This document shows positions 14,094 through 22,447 of a stretch of DNA of 32,142 nt, one piece after another. Location of the stretch: assembly GCA_035776675.1 (NCBI GenBank), contig DASTWO010000071.1, forward strand, positions 1 through 32,142. The letters run 5' to 3'. The translations under genes and the position numbers were made by a program. The first letter of the stretch is position 1. Every line of letters starts with the position of its first letter. Under the pieces are notes generated by a model that saw only the letters and a program-made list of their open reading frames with translations, did not search any database and had not been told where the DNA came from. Source of the DNA: DASSOY01 sp035776675. Lineage in GTDB: Bacteria; Bacillota; Bacilli; Bacillales; DASSOY01.

Positions 14094-15470
14094 TTAATGT
14101 TGAAGGCGGGAAAGTTTCCAGGCAAGAAGGTCCCTTAGCATCTCCGGCAAGAAATACTTCTTCTTCTTCTCAGTGAACCCGGGAAAGATCTTTCCGAAGG
14201 TATACATATCAAGGGTCGCGACTTCGTATTCACTCTTTGACTGCAAGGGCTCTCCATTGATCCGAATGGATCGAACTCTTCCGTCTTTGGTTTCCATTTC
14301 AAGTCCGGAATACGCCATTACTCCCAACACTTTTCCGCGAAAACCCAGCCCTTTAATTTCAAGGTGTTTCATTTCCGTGGTGAGGGATTGTCGAGCCACT
14401 TCCCGTAATTCACTTCCGGTTAATATCAGTTTACACGGGTTAATGGGGTGCGGGCAGATTCGATGCAAATCTTCTTTCGAAACCGGCCCTTTCGGTAAAG
14501 ATTCAAGAACGATTCCGGCATTAGCCATACCAAGATCGGCTTCACACCATTCCTTTAAAGCTTCAGCTAACAAATTGGCGAACTCAGACTCCTCAAACCA
14601 CGACACGGAAAGAGGCTTCTGTAATTCAGCAACAGGCACTTGTAATTCTGCTTGCCCCTCAAGAGTCAGCTCTTTCAGCAATGACTCCGTTTCTATATCG
14701 CTCCGATAGTGTTCAATCAATACACAATTAGCCTCGCAAGCAACGATCTGTTTTGTTTCTGTATCGTAGGTAACCTCAGTTTCTCCCAGGTAATGGCCGA
14801 ATTTTCCTGCCTGAATGATCGTTGTTCCCTTCACATTCCTTCCTTGCTTGAGCAAATGATGAGTGTGCCCGCCGAGAATGATATCGATTCCTTCGAAGTC
14901 CCGGGCGATCTGTTGGTCAATGAAATAACCCATGTGTGAAAGCAATACAACGACATCAGCCTGGCTTCGGACCTCTTCAATCAAATCCGAAAGCATGTCT
15001 AATGGATCCCGGATCTGCCAACCCAGAGGTTCGTAAAAAGCTTTAAACCTAGTTGTGATCCCGATTGCGGCTACAGTCACCCCGTTTTCAAGCGAAAACA
15101 ACTCATACGGCTTCATTTTTCTCGGCCTTTGGCCGTTATCATCGAAGAGATTCGCGACCAACACCGGAAAATTCGCATCGTCATACAAATGTTCAAGTTG
15201 GGATTTAGGCAATGTAATCCCTTCATTATTGCCGATTGTAATGGCGTCGTAGCCTGCTTCATTTAATAACCGGACATTCCCGCGTCCCGCTGATCCTTCC
15301 GTCATAGGATGGAATCGATCCAGATGATCGCCTATGTCAAATTGCAAAAAAGGTTTGTTTTGTAACCGGCAGCGTTGTTTTCCATCCTGTAAATAAGCTG
15401 CGATCTGTGACCAATGCTGAAAGTGGCTATGGATATCATTGGTATGATAAATACGGAATGTCTTTTGCAA
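14094..15470 (-). CDS. yunD: Bifunctional metallophosphatase/5'-nucleotidase-like YunD
   Basis: 458 residues with no signal peptide, so cytosolic, unlike secreted UshA-type enzymes. The N-terminal calcineurin-like domain carries HTNDIHSHF (Asp12, His14), FDIGDHLDR, IGNNEG, LLSHMGY and GGHTHH, the di-metal centre ligands. The C-terminal 5'-nucleotidase domain (SWFEESEFANLLAEALKEWCEADLGMANAGI to SEYEVATLDMY) is present. Starts with TTG 15470, six bases after GGAGGG. Precise substrate unknown; a nucleotide or related phosphate ester is likely. Upstream of yunC in the same orientation. Confidence 0.92.
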   Translation of the reverse strand: MQKTFRIYHTNDIHSHFQHWSQIAAYLQDGKQRCRLQNKPFLQFDIGDHLDRFHPMTEGSAGRGNVRLLNEAGYDAITIGNNEGITLPKSQLEHLYDDANFPVLVANLFDDNGQRPRKMKPYELFSLENGVTVAAIGITTRFKAFYEPLGWQIRDPLDMLSDLIEEVRSQADVVVLLSHMGYFIDQQIARDFEGIDIILGGHTHHLLKQGRNVKGTTIIQAGKFGHYLGETEVTYDTETKQIVACEANCVLIEHYRSDIETESLLKELTLEGQAELQVPVAELQKPLSVSWFEESEFANLLAEALKEWCEADLGMANAGIVLESLPKGPVSKEDLHRICPHPINPCKLILTGSELREVARQSLTTEMKHLEIKGLGFRGKVLGVMAYSGLEMETKDGRVRSIRINGEPLQSKSEYEVATLDMYTFGKIFPGFTEKKKKYFLPEMLRDLLAWKLSRLQH

Positions 15471-15522
15471 GTTCTGCCCTCCATCGTATTGGCAACATTG
15501 AGCCGGAAAATACAGTTTCTAT

Positions 15523-16365
15523 TTAAAAAAACCCGAGTTGGCTCGGGGCCAATCCGTCATAATCGATCTCAAGAATCTTGATCATTCTTCTGGCATTATC
15601 CGCTGCGTCGCCGCCTGAATTATTATTGAACACGACATCAACGTGTTCTGACTGTCGCGCAAGGAATTGCAGACGTTTTCCCCATTCCTGAAGCTCCTCT
15701 TCGGAATAACGGTATAAACAGCGAACCGCCTTTCGATTCTCCCCTTTGTAAACCCATCCTTCCTTGTTGCGTCCATGCATCCGCACCAATGTCCGCTCAG
15801 GATGAGTCGCCTCCGGCACAATAGGAACGGATCCTTCCCCTGCCTGCGGTTCATCACACACGGTATGAATCCATTGTTGTTCTTTCATAAAGGCCAACGT
15901 TCTGTCGCGGAAATCCTGTTGAAACCAGGATTGATGCCGAAATTCCAATGCACAGGGTAAATCCCCGAGCATTTCCCGGCACCTTTTCAATCTTTCCACA
16001 TTCGGACGTTCACATTTAAACCACGGTGGAAATTGACACAATACCGCTCTCAATTTCCCAGCTGTCAAAAGCGGCTGGATGGACTCCTTGAACGCTTCAA
16101 ACATTTCCTTCTCATTGGAAAAGTGCGGATCTTCCCCCTGGCTATGTCCTGTCATCCCCTGGTAAGCCTTTACGGTGAAACCGAAGGTTTCAGGCGTCTC
16201 AGCCACCCACTTTTCATAATTCTTTATCGGCTGAACGGCATAAAACGAAGCATCCACCTCAACAATAGGAAAATGTTCGCTGTACACTTTCAATTTATCT
16301 TTCGCTGAGACGTTCTTGTATAGCGAAAAATGATCTCCCCAACTTGTGCACCCTATCGAAATCAT
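15523..16365 (-). CDS. yunF: DUF72 family protein YunF
   Basis: 280 residues from ATG 16365 (GAGGGG seven bases upstream); the frame continues to 16437 without similarity. DUF72 TIM-barrel-like fold. Blocks are SIGCTSWGDHFSLY, FPIVEVDASFYAVQP, FGFTVKAYQGMTGH, CQFPPWFKCE, ALEFRHQSW, RMHGRNKEGW and VDVVFNNNSGGDAADNA. Function unknown. The last codons double as an intrinsic terminator: the hairpin encodes Pro-Ser-Gln-Leu-Gly and the T-run encodes Phe-Phe. Confidence 0.92.
   Translation of the reverse strand: MISIGCTSWGDHFSLYKNVSAKDKLKVYSEHFPIVEVDASFYAVQPIKNYEKWVAETPETFGFTVKAYQGMTGHSQGEDPHFSNEKEMFEAFKESIQPLLTAGKLRAVLCQFPPWFKCERPNVERLKRCREMLGDLPCALEFRHQSWFQQDFRDRTLAFMKEQQWIHTVCDEPQAGEGSVPIVPEATHPERTLVRMHGRNKEGWVYKGENRKAVRCLYRYSEEELQEWGKRLQFLARQSEHVDVVFNNNSGGDAADNARRMIKILEIDYDGLAPSQLGFF
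15526..15547 (-). terminator. Terminator embedded in the yunF coding end
   Basis: CCCGAG/CTCGGG 6-bp stem with 4-nt loop followed by seven T on the minus strand. It overlaps the final seven sense codons and stop of yunF. Confidence 0.75.
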
Positions 16366-16446
16366 CGGATCCCCTCTTTTATGATTTTCCCAACCTGGAG
16401 TGTTCCATTTGTCCATTATAAAAGGAATGGCTTCCATAATTCCACC

Positions 16447-16471
16447 AAAAAAACGGGCCCGGCAGGCCCGT
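16447..16471 (-). terminator. Terminator of suf operon
   Basis: ACGGGCC/GGCCCGT stem with 5-nt loop, followed on the minus strand by seven T. It lies about 20 bp after the sufB stop. Confidence 0.9.
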
Positions 16472-16490
16472 TTTCGATAAATCCATCGGC

Positions 16491-17888
16491 TTATCCGATT
16501 GATCCTTCCATTTCGAATTTGATCAAACGGTTCATTTCAACCGCATATTCCATCGGAAGTTCTTTCGTAAATGGCTCAATGAAGCCCATCACAATCATTT
16601 CCGTTGCTTCTTGTTCAGAAATACCGCGGCTCATCAAATAGAAGAGCTGTTCTTCCGAAACCTTCGATACGGTCGCCTCATGTTCAAGTGAAATGTTCTC
16701 ATTGAAGATTTCGTTGTGCGGAATCGTATCGGAAGTGGATTCTTCGTCCATGATCATCGTGTCGCATTCCACGTGTGAGCTGGAATTCGATGCTTTAGGT
16801 CCAAAGTGTACCTTTCCAAGATACGTTACCTTTCCGCCGCCACGAGCAATCGATTTCGAAACAATCGTCGATGACGTGTTCGGCGCGAGATGTTCCATCT
16901 TTGCGCCCGCGTGCTGATGCTGTCCTTCACCTGCAATGGCAATAGACAGAGTATTGCCGCGAGCCCCTTCGCCACGCAGAAGGACAGAAGGATACTTCAT
17001 CGTTAATTTCGAACCGATGTTACCGTCAATCCATTCCATTGTCGCATTTTCAAAAGCGACCGCGCGTTTCGTTACAAGATTGTAGACGTTGCCGGCCCAG
17101 TTCTGAATGGTGGTATAACGGCAGTATCCGTCTTTCTTGACGAAAATCTCGACAACCGCGCTGTGCAGCGAGTTGGTTGTATAAGTTGGTGCCGTACAAC
17201 CTTCTACATAGTGTACGGATGCCCCTTCATCAACAATAATCAAGGTACGCTCAAATTGTCCCATGTTCTCCGAATTAATCCGGAAATACGCCTGCAACGG
17301 TGTTTCACACTTAATACCCGGCGGAACATAGATGAACGAGCCACCTGACCAGACAGCGGAGTTCAGCGCCGAAAATTTGTTATCCGCCGCGGGAATGGAT
17401 TTTCCAAAATGTTCCTTGAAAATATCTTCATGTTCCTGCAAAGCGGTGTCTGTATCTTTGAAAATAATGCCTTGCTTCTCAAGGTCTTCTTTCATGCTGT
17501 GGTAAACCACTTCGGATTCATACTGGGCCGAAACACCGGCCAAGTACTTCTGTTCCGCTTCAGGAATCCCTAGCCTGTCGAAGGTTTGTTTAATCTCCGC
17601 AGGAACTTCATCCCAAGACCTTTCGGATTTCTCCGATGGTTTTACATAGTACTGAATTTCATCGAAGTCAAGATCCGACAGGTCGCCGCCCCATTGCGGC
17701 ATCGGTTTTTTATAAAATATATCAAGTGATTTCAGACGAAAGTCGAGCATCCACTGCGGTTCATTCTTGCGCTTTGAAATGTCTTCAACGACTTCTCTGG
17801 TTAAACCGCGTCCCGAACGATAAACGGAAACGTCTTTATCATGGAATCCGTATTGATATTCGCCGATTTCCGGCATTTTCTTCGCCAT
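16491..17888 (-). CDS. sufB: Fe-S cluster assembly scaffold protein SufB
   Basis: 465 residues, identical in length to the B. subtilis protein, from ATG 17888. GAGGAGGG lies six bases upstream; the GTG/ATC codons before it are not needed. SufB forms the SufBC2D scaffold that builds Fe-S clusters. Conserved blocks seen are FRLKSLDIFYKKPMPQWG, SGGSFIYVPPGIKCETPLQAYFR, GCTAPTYTTNSLHSAVVEIFV and HEATVSKVSEEQLFYLMSRGISEQEA; several Cys are conserved, including that in EGCTAP. Last gene of sufCDSUB; the 90-bp gap to sufU contains no hairpin I trust. Confidence 0.97.
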   Translation of the reverse strand: MAKKMPEIGEYQYGFHDKDVSVYRSGRGLTREVVEDISKRKNEPQWMLDFRLKSLDIFYKKPMPQWGGDLSDLDFDEIQYYVKPSEKSERSWDEVPAEIKQTFDRLGIPEAEQKYLAGVSAQYESEVVYHSMKEDLEKQGIIFKDTDTALQEHEDIFKEHFGKSIPAADNKFSALNSAVWSGGSFIYVPPGIKCETPLQAYFRINSENMGQFERTLIIVDEGASVHYVEGCTAPTYTTNSLHSAVVEIFVKKDGYCRYTTIQNWAGNVYNLVTKRAVAFENATMEWIDGNIGSKLTMKYPSVLLRGEGARGNTLSIAIAGEGQHQHAGAKMEHLAPNTSSTIVSKSIARGGGKVTYLGKVHFGPKASNSSSHVECDTMIMDEESTSDTIPHNEIFNENISLEHEATVSKVSEEQLFYLMSRGISEQEATEMIVMGFIEPFTKELPMEYAVEMNRLIKFEMEGSIG

Positions 17889-17978
17889 GATCATCCCTCC
17901 TCAGAGTATGGCGGATGTTTCATATATACTTATTTCCATTGTAGTATACATAACGAATGATGACAAACCCCGGCCACT

Positions 17979-18419
17979 TTATTGCTCTTCTTTCAAGCCC
18001 TTCTCCATTGCCTTCCAGGCCAATGTTGCGCATTTAATGCGGGCCGGAAATTTCGACACCCCTTGCAACGCTTCAATGTCCTCAAGATCATAAGATTCAT
18101 CGTCATATTCCTCGCCAAGCATCATTTCGGAGAATATGCCGGACAACTTCATCGCATCGTCAACCGACTTCCCCTTTACAACACTCGCCATCATATCCGC
18201 GGACGACAAGCTGATTGAACAACCTTCGCCGGTGAAACTAGCGTCTGCAATCTTCCCGTCTTCAACCTTTAGGTTCAGCTGAATCCGGTCCCCGCATGTA
18301 GGGTTATTCATATTGATTTTGAGCGCGCCGTCGTCAGGAAGTTCCCCGCGGTTACGCGGATTCTTATAATGATCCATGATCACCTGGCGATACAATTGAT
18401 CAAGGTTACCGAATGACAT
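17979..18419 (-). CDS. sufU: Zinc-dependent sulfurtransferase SufU
   Basis: 146 residues. Accepts persulfide sulfur from SufS and passes it to the SufBCD scaffold. Zinc/active-site ligands are in family position: Cys42 and Asp44 (TCGD), Cys67 (GEGCSIS) and Cys130 (RIKCATL). The SufU-specific insertion after GIFSEMM (GEEYDDESYDLEDIEAL) distinguishes it from IscU. Start ATG 18419 lies inside the 3' end of sufS, a 14-nt overlap, so the two partners are translationally coupled. Confidence 0.96.
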   Translation of the reverse strand: MSFGNLDQLYRQVIMDHYKNPRNRGELPDDGALKINMNNPTCGDRIQLNLKVEDGKIADASFTGEGCSISLSSADMMASVVKGKSVDDAMKLSGIFSEMMLGEEYDDESYDLEDIEALQGVSKFPARIKCATLAWKAMEKGLKEEQ

Positions 18420-19629
18420 CTCCGAAATACTCCTTTGTTGTTGTTAATCCGTTGACGAGAGAATCGATATCAGCCTTTGAATTATAAAGGTAAAAACTTG
18501 CGCGGGCTGTGGCCGATACACCAAGCTCTTTCATAAGCGGCTGGGCACAATGATGCCCTGCCCGGACGGCAATGCCTTCCGCATCGAGTACGGTTGCTAA
18601 ATCATGCGGATGGATATCTTTCAGGTTGAAGGTCACGAGGCCAGCACGCTCTTTCGGCCCGTATATTTCAATATCCTCAATGGCCGACATGCGTTCAAGG
18701 GCATAATCCGCCAACTCATGTTCATGATCCCTGATCGCATCCATCCCAATTTCCGTCAGAAAATCGATGGCCGCCCCCATGCCTACAGCTCCAGCAATGA
18801 TCGGTGTTCCGCCTTCGAATTTCCAGGGCAAATCTTTCCAGGTTGAGTCGTAATACTCAACAAAGTCAATCATTTCGCCGCCGAATTCAACAGGTTCCAT
18901 ATCTTCAAGCAAAGCCTTCTTTCCATAAAGAACACCGATACCGGTGGGTCCCGTCATTTTGTGACCCGAAAAAGCGTAGAAATCGCAATCCAGATCACGC
19001 ACATCCACTTCCATATGCGGAACACTCTGGGCCCCGTCGACAACAAGAACCGCTCCATGCCGATGGCTGATAGCCGCAATTTCCTTAATTGGATTAATCG
19101 TTCCGAGAACATTGGATACGTGGGCAAGTGCTACGACCTTTGTCTTGTCGGTCACTGTTTTCTCAACGTCTTCCAATGTTATCGTTCCGCCCTCTTGCAA
19201 CGGAATATATTTCAACACAGCTCCTTTTCGCTTGGCGAGCTGCTGCCACGGAATCAGGTTGCTGTGATGTTCCATCGGAGTAATGACAATTTCGTCGCCT
19301 TCAGCAACGTTGGCATCACCGTAACTGTAAGCCACGGTGTTGATCGAAACTGTCGTTCCACGGGTGAACACAATTTCCTCCGTCGAGGTCGCATTGATGA
19401 ACCTGCGGACTTTTTCACGCGCGCCTTCATAAGCTTCTGTCGCTCTTGTTCCGAGTGTATGAACGCCGCGGTGAACGTTTGAATTCAATTCTCGATAGTA
19501 TCGGTTCACCGTCTCAATTACAGTCTGCGGCTTTTGTGAAGTCGCAGCGCTGTCCAGATACACGAGCGGGTGACCGTTCACTTCTTGATTGAGTATCGGA
19601 AATTGCTTTTTGATTTCCCGAACATCCAT
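18406..19629 (-). CDS. sufS: Cysteine desulfurase SufS
   Basis: 407 residues, PLP-dependent, group II desulfurase that removes sulfur from L-cysteine. PLP lysine is K224 in FSGHKMTGPTG. The persulfide cysteine is C361 in RAGHHCAQP, the same numbers as in B. subtilis SufS. The HHSN (121-124) and DGAQSVPH motifs bind cofactor. Its ATG shares one base with the sufD stop (TAATG), and its end overlaps sufU by 14 nt, so sufD-S-U are tightly coupled. Confidence 0.97.
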   Translation of the reverse strand: MDVREIKKQFPILNQEVNGHPLVYLDSAATSQKPQTVIETVNRYYRELNSNVHRGVHTLGTRATEAYEGAREKVRRFINATSTEEIVFTRGTTVSINTVAYSYGDANVAEGDEIVITPMEHHSNLIPWQQLAKRKGAVLKYIPLQEGGTITLEDVEKTVTDKTKVVALAHVSNVLGTINPIKEIAAISHRHGAVLVVDGAQSVPHMEVDVRDLDCDFYAFSGHKMTGPTGIGVLYGKKALLEDMEPVEFGGEMIDFVEYYDSTWKDLPWKFEGGTPIIAGAVGMGAAIDFLTEIGMDAIRDHEHELADYALERMSAIEDIEIYGPKERAGLVTFNLKDIHPHDLATVLDAEGIAVRAGHHCAQPLMKELGVSATARASFYLYNSKADIDSLVNGLTTTKEYFGDVIR

Positions 19630-20939
19630 TACCGCATTTTCCTTTCAATCACTTCAACAAGCTGTTTCTTCACGCCTTCGATCGGAAGTTGATCGACAAC
19701 CGGCGCGAGGAACCCATGAATAATTAGGCGCTGTGCTTCCTTGCGGGTAATTCCCCGGCTCATTAAATAATACATTTGAACCGGATCAATACGACCGACC
19801 GAAGCTGCGTGGCCTGCTTCCTCGACGTCATTTTCGTCAATCAACAGGATCGGATTGGCATCCCCACGGGCCCCTTCACTTAACATTAGTACACGCTCGG
19901 TTTGTTCACTGCTCGCCTTAGCGGCACCATGTTCGACTTTCGATATGCCGTTGAAGATGGATTTCGCTTTATCTTTCATGACTCCGTGGGTCAGGATATA
20001 TCCTTCTGAGCCTTTGCCGTAATGAGTGACACGAGTGACAAAGTTTTGGCTTTGGTCGCCGCGACCGACTGAAACTGACTTGGTATCTGTAAAAGATCCG
20101 TCCCCGACAAGATTTGTTGTATTATCGGACAACGTATTCCCATCATTCATTTGTCCAAGCGCCCATTCAATCTTGCCGTCACGGGAAGTAAGACCCCGGC
20201 GATTCACATAGGTAGTAACGCCTTTAGAGAAATTATCAACGGCACCATAGGCAATTCGCGCGTTTTGACCGGCGTAGACTTCGGCAACGATATTGGCGAC
20301 CGAAGAATGATCTTCATCTTCCGACAGATAGTTTTCCACATATGTCACGGAACTATGATCTTCCGCGACAATTAAGACATGATTAATCAGTCCGGTTTCA
20401 TGGTTATCTTTCCAATATACCGATTGTAATGGGACCTTAATCTCCACGTTCTTCGGAACATAAAGGAAAGTGCCGCTGTTTAATAAAGCAGTATGAAGTG
20501 CTGTAAGACGATGTTCACGGACATCAACAGCCTGCATGAAATATTTCTTCACAAGATCGCCATGCTCTTTTAAAGCCGTTTCGATATCTGTGAAAATCAC
20601 GCCTTTTTCGCTCAATTCTTCCGACAGCTCCGAATAAGCCAACGTTGAGTTGCGATGAACCAAAGTGTTTCCCGCTTCCTCATTCTGGCCGATCAGGGTT
20701 CGAATATTTTCAGGCAAGTCATCAAGCGAGTTCAGCTTCTCCGATTCTGCATCATATTGAAAGTCAGTGAAATTCCAGCCTTTGATCCTCGTCTTTTCCG
20801 GTCTCGGCATTTCCAGCTCTTCAGCCGCGGACAATGCCTGCAGGCGAAGATCGTGCATCCAATCCGGCTCTCCGCGTCCCTTGGAAAATTGGCTGATTTC
20901 ATCCTTTTCGAATTTCAGTTGCTTCGTTTCCGTCGTCAT
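19629..20939 (-). CDS. sufD: Fe-S cluster assembly protein SufD
   Basis: 436 residues, paralogue of SufB within the SufBC2D scaffold. Blocks seen are EPDWMHDLRLQAL, SGTFLYVPKNVEIKVPLQSVYW, VTRVTHYGKGSEGYILTHGVMKDKAKSIFNG and DANPILLIDENDVEEAGHAASVGRIDPVQMYYLMSRGI. The conserved histidine used with SufB for cluster formation is in EAGHAAS. ATG 20939 has GGAGGGTAAG just upstream. It lies 21 nt after sufC and is joined to sufS by TAATG. Confidence 0.97.
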   Translation of the reverse strand: MTTETKQLKFEKDEISQFSKGRGEPDWMHDLRLQALSAAEELEMPRPEKTRIKGWNFTDFQYDAESEKLNSLDDLPENIRTLIGQNEEAGNTLVHRNSTLAYSELSEELSEKGVIFTDIETALKEHGDLVKKYFMQAVDVREHRLTALHTALLNSGTFLYVPKNVEIKVPLQSVYWKDNHETGLINHVLIVAEDHSSVTYVENYLSEDEDHSSVANIVAEVYAGQNARIAYGAVDNFSKGVTTYVNRRGLTSRDGKIEWALGQMNDGNTLSDNTTNLVGDGSFTDTKSVSVGRGDQSQNFVTRVTHYGKGSEGYILTHGVMKDKAKSIFNGISKVEHGAAKASSEQTERVLMLSEGARGDANPILLIDENDVEEAGHAASVGRIDPVQMYYLMSRGITRKEAQRLIIHGFLAPVVDQLPIEGVKKQLVEVIERKMR

Positions 20940-20960
20940 GCCTTACCCTCCTTTGCTACC

Positions 20961-21746
20961 TTAGGCTTCCTGTCCTACGGTCTCGTCTTCAATACCGAGT
21001 TCTTTCTTCAATCCATCATAACCTTCGTTCTCAAGTTGTTCAGCCAGTTCGGGACCCCCGGTTTTCACAATCCGTCCCTGCATCATAACGTGAACTTTAT
21101 CCGGCTTAATGTAGTTCAGCAAGCGCTGGTAGTGAGTGATGATCAAACATCCGAAGCCCGGATCCCGCATTTCGTTGACACCTTTGGAAACAACTTGAAG
21201 AGCGTCGATATCCAGACCGGAGTCGATTTCGTCAAGAATCGCGATAGCCGGCTCCAATACCATCAACTGAAGGATTTCGTTTCTTTTCTTCTCGCCGCCG
21301 GAAAATCCTTCGTTCAAGTAACGCTGTGCGAACGACTTATCGATGCCGAGTATATCCATTTTTTCATCCAGGTTTTTGATGAACTTCATCAGGTTCACTT
21401 CATTGCCTTCACCGCGCTTTGCATTGATGGAAGAACGCAGAAAGTCGGCGTTGGTCACCCCGCTGATTTCGCTTGGATACTGCATCGCCAGATACAAACC
21501 TGCTCTGGCACGTTCATCTACCTCCATCTCCAACACGTCTTCGCCGTTGAAGAGAACTTTTCCTTTGGTCACCTCGTATTTCGGATGTCCCATGATCGCC
21601 GAGGCGAGTGTGGATTTCCCTGTTCCGTTCGGGCCCATGACTGCGTGAATCTCTCCGCCGTTTATTTCAAGGTTGAACCCTTTAACGATTTCTTTTCCTT
21701 CGATCGAGACATGCAAATCCTCGATTTTCAAATATGGTACTGACAT
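20961..21746 (-). CDS. sufC: Fe-S assembly ATPase SufC
   Basis: 261 residues, soluble ABC-type ATPase of the SufBCD complex. Walker A is GPNGTGKST (38-46), Q-loop LAMQYPSEISGV, signature FSGGEKKR (148-155), Walker B AIAILDE (167-173) with the SufC-typical IDSGLDIDAL D-loop, and switch His in LIITHYQRLL. ATG 21746 follows ACGGAGGGA. First gene of the operon, 58-88 bp downstream of the predicted promoter. Confidence 0.97.
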   Translation of the reverse strand: MSVPYLKIEDLHVSIEGKEIVKGFNLEINGGEIHAVMGPNGTGKSTLASAIMGHPKYEVTKGKVLFNGEDVLEMEVDERARAGLYLAMQYPSEISGVTNADFLRSSINAKRGEGNEVNLMKFIKNLDEKMDILGIDKSFAQRYLNEGFSGGEKKRNEILQLMVLEPAIAILDEIDSGLDIDALQVVSKGVNEMRDPGFGCLIITHYQRLLNYIKPDKVHVMMQGRIVKTGGPELAEQLENEGYDGLKKELGIEDETVGQEA

Positions 21747-21780
21747 TCGGAATCCCTCCGTAACCTTATATAGTAGTAGT

Positions 21781-21850
21781 GATTCTCAATCTATTCTCAT
21801 TCTTATCTTAAAGGAATTTAAAAACAGAATCAATAACAAGCGTTTGCTTG
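21781..21850 (-). promoter_or_regulatory. suf operon promoter with possible operator repeats
   Basis: On the minus strand TTGATT (21833-21828), 17-bp spacer, TAAGAT (21810-21805). Just downstream, at the start site, two direct copies of TTGAGAAT-like sequence (AATGAGAAT and ATTGAGAAT, 11 bp apart, within 21782-21801) sit where a repressor could bind. Upstream of the -35 is an inverted repeat ACAAGC-N4-GCTTGT (21836-21851). Neither matches a consensus closely enough to name the regulator; Fur is one weak candidate for the first. Confidence 0.45.
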
Positions 21851-21906
21851 TCCAAAAGCCGCCTTATAACCCAGAAAAGACAAATAGAGAATGAAAAACC
21901 ACCCAC

Positions 21907-21935
21907 AAAAAAACCACAGGAAAATCCCGTGGTTT
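21907..21935 (-). terminator. Terminator downstream of the 50-64 residue gene
   Basis: AAACCACGGG/CCTGTGGTTT, 10-bp stem with one wobble and 5-nt loop, followed on the minus strand by TTTT continuing the stem into seven T. It lies about 40 bp after the small gene and on the same strand. Confidence 0.75.
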
Positions 21936-21974
21936 CATTATTATGCCATATTCGGATGTTTCCTTCCAAACAAT

Positions 21975-22127
21975 CTAAGGATTTATTTTGCGATCATGTT
22001 CATTCACCAACTGCAGGCTCTTCTGATGACTCAGTTCACGTTTCTTCTCGACTTTAAGACGATTTTCCAAACTGCGTCCGTATTCTGCATAACCAATTCC
22101 ATGTGCATTATACATCGCCTTTTCCAT
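21975..22127 (-). CDS. Small hypothetical protein, 50 residues (possibly 64 with ATT start)
   Basis: Frame ending TAG at 21977. From ATG 22127 it begins MEKAMYNAHGIGYAEYGRSL and ends VNEHDRKINP; it is charged and probably helical. No ribosome site precedes that ATG. The frame stays open for 15 more codons. A good AAAGGA site (minus strand, 22182-22177) is eight bases before an ATT codon at 22169, so initiation at ATT would give 64 residues beginning (M)IQNNRIDLNHTNEMEKAM. A possible -10 (TATAAA) lies about 40 bp further upstream, and a terminator follows. I do not recognise the family. The bracketing promoter-like and terminator elements favour a real gene. Confidence 0.5.
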   Translation of the reverse strand: MEKAMYNAHGIGYAEYGRSLENRLKVEKKRELSHQKSLQLVNEHDRKINP

Positions 22128-22182
22128 CTCATTGGTATGGTTGAGGTCAATGCGGTTGTTCTGGATAATGAATCAAATCCTT

Positions 22183-22447
22183 TCGATTGTTTTTACAACA
22201 CATTTTATACCCTATCACGCTATCCCCAAATCCCCAAGGGGCAGATTCAAGGGTGAAACACCCTGCATATTCATTCAACATAATGAAAAGGGTTTCAAGA
22301 GCCAATCGAAGAAAAATCCTTTAAATTACGCTGAATTTCTCGGTTTCTAAGAAAATCGCCCTAAGACAAATCGCCCTTTTTCCGTGGATTTCTCAAAAAA
22401 ATGAATACGACCCGATGTTAAAGCGAGCCGTTACCTCTTCCCTGTGA
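22183..22447. other. Intergenic stretch without a supported gene
   Basis: Between the small gene and metQ. It holds the metQ terminator (22394-22431) and the presumed promoter of the small gene (a TATAAA on the minus strand near 22215-22225). The plus-strand frames here lack ribosome sites. Nothing else recognised. Confidence 0.5.
22394..22431 (-). terminator. Terminator of metNPQ
   Basis: ACGGCTCG/CGGGTCGT, 8-bp stem with two wobbles and a 9-nt loop, then ATTCATTTTTTT on the minus strand, shortly after the metQ stop. Confidence 0.65.

Noticed and set aside
20655..21743. 362-residue plus-strand frame opposite sufD/sufC
   Set aside because: Shadow of two well-conserved Suf genes; no domain resemblance and no ribosome site.
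22260..22440. Plus-strand short frames downstream of the small gene
   Set aside because: No ribosome site and they run into the metQ terminator; no coding character.
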